NCBI GenBank assembly: GCA_015231395.1
Contig: JADGBP010000014.1
Coordinates: 1 to 14,342 of the forward strand
DNA from: Desulfamplus sp.
Lineage (GTDB): Bacteria > Desulfobacterota > Desulfobacteria > Desulfobacterales > Desulfobacteraceae
Direction: 5' to 3'
Length of the DNA: 14,342 nt
Shown: one piece after another, positions 1 to 6,617 of the stretch
Numbering within the stretch: position 1 is the stretch's first letter
How the letters are laid out: every line of letters begins with the position of its first letter
Notes under the pieces: generated by a model
Told to the model about the DNA's origin: nothing
The model's input: only the letters and a program-made list of their open reading frames with translations
Database searches by the model: none
Position numbers and translations under genes: made by a program

Positions 1-219
1 AGAGTAATTATTGCTAAAGCTGATTCTTCCTTACTGGCTAACATCAAATTTACAGAAAACTCTATTATCAGCAACAATCTATATGTTTCATCAGGATTTG
101 CAAATCCAAGACATAAAGAGATTATCGAAGCCTTTAACAAAGGACTTGCAGAAATCAAGGCAACCGGAGAGTTTAATAAAATTTTTGAAAGCTATGGTAT
201 AAAGACCAATTTACCGTGA
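1..219 (+). CDS. C-terminal fragment of a periplasmic solute-binding protein (family 3), cut by the left edge
   Basis: Frame 1 is open from the first base to a TGA at 217-219, giving 72 residues. The first ATG (11) lies in another frame, so this is the 3' end of a gene that starts outside the window. The tail has the form seen at the end of family-3 (SBP_bac_3) amino-acid or polar-solute binding proteins: a strand with small and polar residues, then an amphipathic helix reading FNKGLAEIKATGEFNKIFES, then YGI. Such proteins bind a small solute outside the cytoplasmic membrane and deliver it to an ABC transporter or a sensor. No permease or ATPase gene follows; the next gene on the strand is a sensor kinase. 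The stop codon lies inside a copy of a dispersed repeat (210-225). Ligand unknown. Confidence 0.7.
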   Translation, partial: RVIIAKADSSLLANIKFTENSIISNNLYVSSGFANPRHKEIIEAFNKGLAEIKATGEFNKIFESYGIKTNLP

Positions 220-280
220 AAACACGTTGTGATTTTCATGATTCGGGGGTGGTCGGATTCCGACCATGCCCGTTTATCAG
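210..280 (+). repeat. Dispersed intergenic repeat with GGTCGG hairpin, copy 1
   Basis: The gap between the binding protein and the kinase is mostly one repeat. It opens with TTTACCGTGAAAACAC (210-225), which overlaps the upstream stop codon. It continues through TTCGGG and contains a perfect hairpin, TGGTCGG-ATT-CCGACCA, at 250-266. Positions 210-247 match 6533-6570 at about 31 of 38 bases without gaps, and the following GATTC..G..CATG..TTTA segment also matches. The hairpin with its flanks (247-268) recurs inverted at 13537-13558. The hairpin has no U-tract, so it is not a textbook terminator. Confidence 0.7.
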
Positions 281-307
281 GAATAACTATAATAAGCAGG
301 AATAAAA

Positions 308-3300
308 ATGGATTACTTCAGCAAAATCTGGCAAAAAATTTTGCACACAATTCAAAAACCTATCTCATTTTCTTTTATGAAAGGGCAGAAATTATCATCT
401 GCTGATTCTACTGATTTCAATGATTCCATTACTTCAACTGACATTGACCAGATAACCCGACAATATAAAATAGATATAAAAAAGCTGAAAAAACTATCCC
501 TTGCCATTGAAGAAAATCCTTGCATTATCCTGATTACTGATAAACACGGCGAAATTGAATATGTGAATCAGGCATTTACCAAAATAATGGGATATACAAA
601 AGAAGAGGCAATCGGTCAAACCCCTGCTATCATTGAGTCTGGAGTGAATTCTCCTGAATTTTACAGAAATATGTGGGACACCATTCTCAGTGGAAAGATC
701 TGGCAGGGGGAGATGCTGAACAGAACAAAAAAGGGGAAATTACAGTGGCAGTTTGTCAGAGTTTCACCCATTAAAAATGCACTGGGACGTATTATCAATT
801 ATGTTTCAATTCAAGAAGATATAAGCCGGCAAAAACATGATGAACTCCAACTTAAAATTCTTCAAAAGGCTGTGGAAAAAAGTCCGGTATCCATTATAGT
901 TACCGATGAAAATGGTAATATCAGCTATGTAAATCCATATTTTACAGCAACAACCGGATATACATATGAGGAGGTGATGGGACAAAATCCAAGAATACTC
1001 AAAGGAAATAAACAGTCACCTGAATATTATGACACTTTATGGGAAACTATTTCCAGCGGAAAAGTCTGGAATGGAGAGTTGTGTAATATCAAAAAAAATG
1101 GAGATGAGTTCTGGGAACATGCGGTCATCACACCCATCTTAAATTATAAAAACACTATTGAACATTATGTAGCAACTAAACTGGATATCACTCATGCCAA
1201 AAAATCTGAAGAGGAATTACTTAACAGAGAATTCAGACTGAACAATATCATTGGCTCCATGGAACAGGGTTTCTGGATGGTTGACAACAACTGGAATACA
1301 GTGCAGGTGAATTCTGCTCTGTGTGAGATGCTCGGCGTTCCGGAAAATGAATTGATTGGAAGAAGTATTTATGATTTTCTGGATCAGACTAACCAGAAAA
1401 AAATAAAGGCTCATATCCGTTCATGGAATCAACACTCCAAAAGCAGTTTTGATATGATGCTGCTTCGTCCTGATAGTGGTCAAAGAAATTGCCTTGTCAG
1501 CCCCACGCCTCTTTTTGACAGACAAAACCGTCAGCTTGGAACATTTGCGGTTATAACCGATTTTACAAAAAGAAAAGAGCTAGAAAAACAGCTCATTGAA
1601 GCCAAGGTCAAAGCAGAAAAGGCGTCCCGAGCAAAAAGCGAATTCCTCGCTAACATGAGCCATGAAATCAGAACCCCCATGAATGCAATTCTTGGATTTC
1701 TTCAGCTTGCTTTAGAGGATGCTGGACTAACTTCGAATCAGAAAAAACATATATCTATTGCTTATTCATCTGCCAATGCACTGCTCATGCTGCTCAATGA
1801 TATTCTGAATTTAAGCAAACTTGAACAAAAACGACTGGTAATAGAGACTAAAACCTTTGATATCAGGGAACTTCTCGAAAACAAACTTGCCATATTTGAA
1901 AATCAAGCAGAGAAAAAAGGGATTGATCTGGATTATGAAATTGCGTCTGATGTGGCACAAATATATCTTGGCGATCCTATTAGAATTGAGCAGATCCTCA
2001 TAAATCTTGTGGGGAATGCCATTAAATTTACGCATCATGGTAAAGTCATAGTAAAAGTTCAAAAATACTATGGTAACGAAGATGTTGAAAACGGCTACGG
2101 TAAGGAAGATGTTCAAAAAGACTTAACCAAGACAAATGTTCAAATCGGCTATACCAAAGAAGAGGTTCAAAAACACTCTGCCAAGAAAAATGGTACAACA
2201 CACAATATTGAAAATACAATCCTGTTTTCAATATCTGATACAGGGATTGGTATCCCGAAGCAATACAGGGATTCTATTTTTGAACCATTTACACAGGCAG
2301 ATGCTTCCAGCACAAGGAGTTTTGGGGGTACAGGGCTTGGCACCACAATCTCAAAACAGTTAGTCGAGCTTATGGGAGGTAATATATGGTTCAAAAGCAA
2401 AGAGGGAGAAGGCACTGTATTTTATTTTACCATTAAAATGCTTCAGGCACCTGACCTGGAAGAAAAAAAAGAGCACAAAATTATGTCAGAGCAAAACCCT
2501 TCAAATCAAACTCCTCCAGAGCAAAGCCCTTCAGGATTCAATATTTTAGTAGCAGATGATCTGGAAGATAATATACAGATTATCAAACTTTTTCTCCAGA
2601 AGAATGCTCACAGAGTTACAGGAGTAATCAATGGAATAGATGCAGTCAGCCAGTTTAAAAGAGGAGTTTTTGATATAATTTTAATGGATGTTAATATGCC
2701 CGTTATGGACGGGTTGGAAGCCACCCTTAAAATCAGAGAATTGGAACAGGGAACAAATAAAGCCATACCCATTATTGCCATAACAGGAAGTGATACAGAT
2801 GAAGACAAGGCTCTATATAAAAGTACTGGAATCAATTTTGTTATAAGTAAACCGGTCAACTTCAAAGAACTTGATAGGATCATTTCCAGACTGGTTCAGG
2901 AGAATCGACTATCAAAAAATCAACTTTTAATTACAACAACAGATGGTATTACAACAGCATATAACATTACAGCAGTAGATGACATTACAGAAGCAGATGA
3001 CACTACAGCAATAGATAACATTGCAGAAGTAGATGATATTACAGGAAAAATATCATTCAAACCTGATATACTTGCCGGTATTGACGTCAAAAGGGCAATG
3101 GACAACTGGTCAAGCCCCAAGATTTTTGGAGATGTAATTTCAAGATTCTACAAGGACTATAAAGATATTGCAGAAAAAATTGAGGGGTTGATTCTGGAAA
3201 AGACCGCGTCAAAAGAGTATGTCTCTTCTGATAAATTTGCAGTCTCAGAAGAACGTATTTTTTTTGAGGAACCAGCACTCTTTGAGGAACCAGCACTCTT

Positions 3301-3850
3301 TAATGATAATTTCAATATTTCCAAGGAGAATCGTACCGAGATTAAAAGACTCACGCATTCATTGAAAGGGCTTTGCGGCAATTTATCCCTTTCAACTCTT
3401 TTTCTGATTTTCACAAAAATGGATCAAGCCGTGATAAAAAACAGAATGGATCAGGTGATGTCTCTTCTGCCAGAACTCAAAGCCGAAATGGAAAAATTTC
3501 CTTTGTACATAGAAGCAATGATTCAGGCCGAGAGTCTAAAGCCAACCAATACAAATATCCATGCTGTGGCAACAAATATCCATGCTGTGGCAGAAATAGC
3601 AGAAAAAAATGTTATTATCCAGAATAGCGAAAATGAAACTGATAACAATCAGAGGTTAAAGTGTTTGCTGTCAGACCTGATGACAGCCTGTGAGCAGTAC
3701 AGCCCTGATGATGTTTATCCGTTTTTAGATGAACTGAAACACCATATGAGCGAATCTGATCTCAAACCGATGATTGATAAAATTGAGCAGTTTGACTTTG
3801 ATGGTGTAAAAGAAGCGGCTGGTCTGCTTAAAGAAAAGATATCTCAATAG
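308..3850 (+). CDS. Cytoplasmic hybrid sensor histidine kinase (PAS-PAS-PAS-HisKA-HATPase-REC-Hpt)
   Basis: This 1180-residue multi-step phosphorelay kinase has all relay modules in one chain. Three PAS domains lie at about 62-176, 185-300 and 305-424; the first two are clear duplicates, sharing GQ.P.I and W.GE motifs. The H-box SHEIRTPMNA carries phospho-acceptor H452. The ATPase domain has N570 in NLVGNAIKF, DTGIGIP from 644 and GGTGLG at 673-678. The receiver has acidic pair D750/D751, phospho-acceptor D794 in MDVNMPVMDG, T826 and K848. The Hpt domain has H1017 in LTHSLKG. No signal peptide or membrane segment is visible, so the signal is probably sensed in the cytoplasm or through a partner. 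The start is supported by AGGA seven bases before ATG. Linkers carry several in-frame tandem duplications, one inside the ATPase domain. The target regulator is not in the window. Confidence 0.93.
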   Translation: MDYFSKIWQKILHTIQKPISFSFMKGQKLSSADSTDFNDSITSTDIDQITRQYKIDIKKLKKLSLAIEENPCIILITDKHGEIEYVNQAFTKIMGYTKEEAIGQTPAIIESGVNSPEFYRNMWDTILSGKIWQGEMLNRTKKGKLQWQFVRVSPIKNALGRIINYVSIQEDISRQKHDELQLKILQKAVEKSPVSIIVTDENGNISYVNPYFTATTGYTYEEVMGQNPRILKGNKQSPEYYDTLWETISSGKVWNGELCNIKKNGDEFWEHAVITPILNYKNTIEHYVATKLDITHAKKSEEELLNREFRLNNIIGSMEQGFWMVDNNWNTVQVNSALCEMLGVPENELIGRSIYDFLDQTNQKKIKAHIRSWNQHSKSSFDMMLLRPDSGQRNCLVSPTPLFDRQNRQLGTFAVITDFTKRKELEKQLIEAKVKAEKASRAKSEFLANMSHEIRTPMNAILGFLQLALEDAGLTSNQKKHISIAYSSANALLMLLNDILNLSKLEQKRLVIETKTFDIRELLENKLAIFENQAEKKGIDLDYEIASDVAQIYLGDPIRIEQILINLVGNAIKFTHHGKVIVKVQKYYGNEDVENGYGKEDVQKDLTKTNVQIGYTKEEVQKHSAKKNGTTHNIENTILFSISDTGIGIPKQYRDSIFEPFTQADASSTRSFGGTGLGTTISKQLVELMGGNIWFKSKEGEGTVFYFTIKMLQAPDLEEKKEHKIMSEQNPSNQTPPEQSPSGFNILVADDLEDNIQIIKLFLQKNAHRVTGVINGIDAVSQFKRGVFDIILMDVNMPVMDGLEATLKIRELEQGTNKAIPIIAITGSDTDEDKALYKSTGINFVISKPVNFKELDRIISRLVQENRLSKNQLLITTTDGITTAYNITAVDDITEADDTTAIDNIAEVDDITGKISFKPDILAGIDVKRAMDNWSSPKIFGDVISRFYKDYKDIAEKIEGLILEKTASKEYVSSDKFAVSEERIFFEEPALFEEPALFNDNFNISKENRTEIKRLTHSLKGLCGNLSLSTLFLIFTKMDQAVIKNRMDQVMSLLPELKAEMEKFPLYIEAMIQAESLKPTNTNIHAVATNIHAVAEIAEKNVIIQNSENETDNNQRLKCLLSDLMTACEQYSPDDVYPFLDELKHHMSESDLKPMIDKIEQFDFDGVKEAAGLLKEKISQ
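2066..2176 (+). repeat. Degenerate in-frame repeats inserted in the kinase ATPase domain
   Basis: Between the N-box and the DTGIGIP box, about 37 residues (587-623) form decayed repeats: YYGNEDVENG, YGKEDVQKDL, TKTNVQIG, YTKEEVQKHS. The shared core is GTT-CAA/GAA preceded by a K/N-E-D/E pair. The insertion sits where the family usually has a short turn between two strands, so it probably forms a surface loop and leaves the ATP pocket intact. Confidence 0.65.
2489..2533 (+). repeat. 15-bp near-identical direct repeat in the kinase linker before REC
   Basis: GAGCAAAACCCTTCA (2489-2503) recurs as GAGCAAAGCCCTTCA (2519-2533), one mismatch, 30-bp period. It encodes a Pro/Gln/Ser-rich linker (EQNPS ... 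EQSPS) between the ATPase and receiver domains. Confidence 0.7.
2930..3037 (+). repeat. Six 18-bp in-frame tandem repeats between REC and Hpt
   Basis: Six hexapeptide units run from residue 875: ITTTDG, ITTAYN, ITAVDD, ITEADD, TTAIDN, IAEVDD, then a partial ITG. The DNA unit is about ATTACAGMAGTAGATGAC with scattered substitutions, which indicates older expansion by slippage or unequal exchange. The product is an acidic, Thr-rich flexible linker between the receiver and the phosphotransfer domain. Confidence 0.85.
3263..3298 (+). repeat. Perfect 18-bp tandem duplication in the kinase gene
   Basis: TTTGAGGAACCAGCACTC occurs twice head to tail (3263-3280 and 3281-3298), encoding FEEPAL twice just before the Hpt helix bundle. 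The identity of the copies implies a recent, possibly still variable, duplication that keeps the frame. Confidence 0.9.
3551..3592 (+). repeat. Perfect 21-bp tandem duplication in the kinase gene
   Basis: Two identical 21-bp units lie at 3551-3571 and 3572-3592, each encoding TNIHAVA. They fall in the linker after the Hpt domain, before the last ~65 residues. The copies are identical and in frame. Confidence 0.9.
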
Positions 3851-3910
3851 TAATCCTCTTACAAAAAATTGTCTTTAGAGCCTTATTTGACAGGATGATT
3901 ATCCTATACG

Positions 3911-4108
3911 TCAACCCCCTGCAATGAGGGGCAAAAGGTAAATCACCGCACTATCTGGTATCCGGGTAGTTTCAAAAGCAGGGCTTGAAACAAGCTTTCC
4001 ATTCAGTCGTACCACAGCACAGAATTGAACATGCTCAAGCTCATCAAGAAGCTCTTTTATAGTCATTCCCTGATGCCATTCCATCTGTTTGTCATCTACA
4101 GTGATCAT
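3911..4108 (-). CDS. ThiS/MoaD-family small sulfur-carrier protein
   Basis: This 65-residue beta-grasp (ubiquitin-like) protein ends in ...LLPLIAGG. The C-terminal Gly-Gly is what an E1-like enzyme adenylates and converts to a thiocarboxylate in MoaD and ThiS. The family pattern is visible: an N-terminal strand (MITVDDKQ), a helix (TIKELLDEL), a VVRLNGKLV strand and IYLLPLIAGG. The start is set at 4108 rather than the longer 4153 because CAGGA lies just upstream and the family normally begins with this strand; the extra 15 residues look unlike it. The gene lies downstream of the aldehyde ferredoxin oxidoreductase on the same strand, about 250 bp away. MoaD-like genes beside such oxidoreductases are known and are thought to serve molybdopterin or tungstopterin supply. 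No MoeB/ThiF-like partner is in the window. Confidence 0.8.
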   Translation of the reverse strand: MITVDDKQMEWHQGMTIKELLDELEHVQFCAVVRLNGKLVSSPAFETTRIPDSAVIYLLPLIAGG

Positions 4109-4165
4109 TTTATTTTCCTGAAAAAATCCGCCATTCCCCGACCATAAAAACAAAAATGAGGGTTA

Positions 4166-4309
4166 ATTCTAACATCGGACATCTGTCTGAATCACGGATT
4201 GCCACGGATGAAAAGATTACACGGATTAAAACATCAGTGAAATCCGTGTAATCAGGTTAATCCGTGATTCAGACAGACTCAAAAAATTAAAAAAAGATGA
4301 AGTTAGAAT
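4166..4309. repeat. 144-bp nested inverted repeat (MITE-like) between oxidoreductase and sulfur carrier
   Basis: Three pairs of arms nest symmetrically. The outer pair is ATTCTAAC (4166-4173) with GTTAGAAT (4302-4309). The middle pair is CTGTCTGAATCACGGATT (4183-4200) with its perfect complement at 4259-4276. The inner pair is GATTACACGGATT (4215-4227) with its perfect complement at 4241-4253. The CACGGATTACACGGATT type of repeat is common in many bacterial genomes. In the transcript it would fold into a long hairpin between the two genes, where it could act as a partial terminator or a processing or stability element. Apart from this, the 4109-4358 gap holds only the 16-mer at 4324-4339. Confidence 0.85.
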
Positions 4310-4323
4310 CAAGCCCCCAGAAT

Positions 4324-4339
4324 GTATTTTCACGGCAAA
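4324..4339 (-). repeat. Dispersed 16-mer, TTTGCCGTGAAAATAC variant
   Basis: On the minus strand this reads TTTGCCGTGAAAATAC, two or three changes from the copies at 210-225, 6533-6548 and 6595-6610. It lies 20 bp after the oxidoreductase stop codon. Confidence 0.6.
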
Positions 4340-4358
4340 TGTGAGTCACATAACGTAA

Positions 4359-6512
4359 TTACACCACGCCATTTAACTTTAGAAGTTCAATGACATCCGG
4401 AAAATCAATCCCGAGTCTCTTGACAGTCTCAAGTGTGGGAATGCCGTTTCCCGTCCAACCCCGGCGTTTGTAAACCGCATCCTTGAGTGTTTCGTAACGG
4501 GCTTCTCTGTGTTTGCGTAATATCGCCACCTTTTCAGCTACTTCCATACCTGTGATATCTACTTTGTAATTTTCCGTCAGATCTTTGTCATAACGTTCCA
4601 TGCGTGAATTATACTCATCCATTGTAACAGGTCCCACAGAACGGTAAGGCAATGAATCATGTTCCCGTTTTCCATATCCCATTTTCAGGTTAAAGAGTCT
4701 CTGAAAATTATAGACAGCCTCACTCATGGGTATAAGGTCGTCAGGAGAGACCTTTCTGCCAGTCACAGACGAGAAAAAATCGGCATACCAGCCTACATGT
4801 TTCATCACCTTGGCAGGTTCGGGGTTCTGACGGTTATCCTCGGGAACTATGTCATTCCACGGCAGTTTGCAAAGCCCGCAAAGACCAAACCATGTCCTGA
4901 ACATAGGAAACCAGTGAAGAGCCTCTGCCTTGTTCTCAAAAGTGGGCATAAAGTTATGAACCATATCAAGAAAAATCAGCCATGCCTCATCATGCTGAGG
5001 CCCTTTAAGAGCCATGCCGTAGCCGCCCTGCTGAGCTAATGATTCTTTGGTCATGTATTCCGAGAACTCAAGCCCTTTGGACTCCATGCCAATATCTTGC
5101 ATTATAGAAGCATCTGCTCCGAAATCACGGGCAAATATTGCTTTCATGTTGCGGATGCCCTTGCCTACAATCATGCCAAACCCTTCGCCTCTTGCCATTT
5201 GGTGCAAAAGCTCAAGAGAATTGAGACGATTGCCAAAACTTAAATCCATTCCGCCCGTGTGCTTGGTGGTGATTAGTCCCATCTCAAAGCACTCCATAAC
5301 AAAGGCGATTCCAGTACCAATAGATATTGTATCAAGTCCATATGTATCGCAATAGAAATTCATCTCAAGAATAAAGAACGGGTCAAAAATTCCGAGGTTT
5401 GAGCCGCATCCAGCAACAGTTTCATATTCAGGACCATCCACAAACACCTTCTGACCTTTGTATGGCCCTGTAAACGGGACAAAATCCTTTACCCCGTGGG
5501 CACAGGCAACTGCACATCCTCTCCAGCAGCCGTCAAACCCCTTGTCAAAGATATGCTCATAGACAGCCTCGCCAATATTGTGGGATTCAGGGTGATTGCC
5601 ATACCTGAAGTTGTTCACAGGCAGGCAGTCATGGTCATTCATAATGGGAACCAGGTGAGTTGTTCCAACAAGTGCCATGCGGTTCTGCTTGGGGTCAAGC
5701 GTGTTGATTTCTCCGGCATGGAGTTTGGTTACGGCTTTCATAGCTTCGGGGTCAGCCGGATTGTTATTCTTCATGGAAACAGAACCCCATCTTGCAACCA
5801 CAGCCTTGATATTTTTATGGGCAAAGACCGTTCCTATGCCGCCACGCCCTGCCTGTTTGTATCTTACTCTTTTGCGTTTGGCATCAAACCATGTAAAATT
5901 GAGACATCCAAGTTCGGTATTTTTTGCCGCAGAACCTGTTGAGACCACTGAAATATTGACAGGTTTGTCTTTGTCAAAATAGTCGGTCAGCTTCATGGAA
6001 AGCTCATATGAATCATCAGTAAGTCCGGACACTTCATAAATTTTGATTTTTGAATCAATTCCATCAATCAGAACCACCATCTCGGTGTCAGATTTTCCGG
6101 TAAGTTCCAGCACATCAAACCCTGAAAATTTGGCATAAGGGCCAAAGTATCCGCCAACATTGGAGTCAATGGGAATACCGGTCAAGGGAGAAATAGTGGT
6201 AACAATGCTCTTGCCGCCGCCCGGATATCCAGGGGTTCCACCCAGCGGGCCAGATGCTATGCAGATAGCATTTTCCGGATCATTCCATTTGGTTTTACCT
6301 GTCACAGCATTCCACATGAACCATAAATCATAACCCTTTCCGCCAATAAACTTATCTTTTACCATTTTGTCTATGGGCTTAATTTCAATTTCTCTGGAGG
6401 AGAGATTAATGTGAAGAGAATGATCTGTATAACCTTTTTCAATTTCAGGTCGGACATACTTCAATGTCTTGATTTCTTTTAATGTAAAGTCGGATAATGT
6501 AAAGTCAGCCAT
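4359..6512 (-). CDS. aor: Tungsten-type aldehyde ferredoxin oxidoreductase family enzyme
   Basis: This 717-residue protein belongs to the family that interconverts aldehydes and carboxylates using a tungsto-bispterin and one [4Fe-4S] cluster, with ferredoxin as usual partner. Family signatures in order are IGGKGYDLWFMW (about 56-67), GPLGGTPGYPGGG (88-100), AGRGGIGTVFAHKNIKAV (221-238), GPEYET (360-365), CDTYGLDTIS (388-397), FGLCGLC (542-548), a RExDSLPYR-like segment (616-624) and RGWTGNGIPT near the C-terminus. Cluster ligands are probably C329, C333, C337 and C545. The first spacing is C-x3-C, not the usual C-x2-C. A 28-residue extension precedes the first conserved strand. AAGGAG eight bases before ATG fixes the start. 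No signal peptide is visible, so it is probably cytoplasmic. It follows a PhaC-like gene and precedes a MoaD-like gene. The substrate cannot be assigned; BamB-like or other subfamilies remain possible. Confidence 0.88.
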   Translation of the reverse strand: MADFTLSDFTLKEIKTLKYVRPEIEKGYTDHSLHINLSSREIEIKPIDKMVKDKFIGGKGYDLWFMWNAVTGKTKWNDPENAICIASGPLGGTPGYPGGGKSIVTTISPLTGIPIDSNVGGYFGPYAKFSGFDVLELTGKSDTEMVVLIDGIDSKIKIYEVSGLTDDSYELSMKLTDYFDKDKPVNISVVSTGSAAKNTELGCLNFTWFDAKRKRVRYKQAGRGGIGTVFAHKNIKAVVARWGSVSMKNNNPADPEAMKAVTKLHAGEINTLDPKQNRMALVGTTHLVPIMNDHDCLPVNNFRYGNHPESHNIGEAVYEHIFDKGFDGCWRGCAVACAHGVKDFVPFTGPYKGQKVFVDGPEYETVAGCGSNLGIFDPFFILEMNFYCDTYGLDTISIGTGIAFVMECFEMGLITTKHTGGMDLSFGNRLNSLELLHQMARGEGFGMIVGKGIRNMKAIFARDFGADASIMQDIGMESKGLEFSEYMTKESLAQQGGYGMALKGPQHDEAWLIFLDMVHNFMPTFENKAEALHWFPMFRTWFGLCGLCKLPWNDIVPEDNRQNPEPAKVMKHVGWYADFFSSVTGRKVSPDDLIPMSEAVYNFQRLFNLKMGYGKREHDSLPYRSVGPVTMDEYNSRMERYDKDLTENYKVDITGMEVAEKVAILRKHREARYETLKDAVYKRRGWTGNGIPTLETVKRLGIDFPDVIELLKLNGVV

Positions 6513-6532
6513 TTTTATTACTCCTTGATTTT

Positions 6533-6610
6533 TTTACCGTGAAAACACATTTTTGCTTTCATATTTCGGGATGAATAGATTCTGGTCATGAGCATTTACC
6601 ATGAAAATAC
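6533..6610 (+). repeat. Dispersed intergenic repeat, copy 2, with the 16-mer at both ends
   Basis: The 105-bp gap between the PhaC-like gene and the oxidoreductase is largely this repeat. TTTACCGTGAAAACAC (6533-6548) is identical to 210-225. TTTACCATGAAAATAC (6595-6610) is a close second copy 62 bp further on. Between them lie TTCGGG and GATTCTGGTCATG, matching copy 1 at nearly the same spacing. The GGTCGG hairpin arm has decayed here. On the minus strand this is the leader of the oxidoreductase gene. Confidence 0.65.
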
Positions 6611-6617
6611 TCCCATA

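Noticed and set aside
2930..3037. Possible CRISPR-like or minisatellite array
   Set aside because: Units are contiguous, 18 bp, in frame within the kinase and have no spacers, so they are coding tandem repeats.
3892..3905. AGGAT-GATT-ATCCT hairpin after the kinase gene as terminator
   Set aside because: The stem is only 5 bp, AT-containing, and has no U-tract.
4109..4153. 15-residue extension of the MoaD-like protein
   Set aside because: A ribosome binding site precedes the ATG at 4108, and the family fold begins there.
5496..5942. 148-residue plus-strand open frame inside the oxidoreductase gene
   Set aside because: It is antisense to a region with clear conserved oxidoreductase motifs; no family resemblance or ribosome site.
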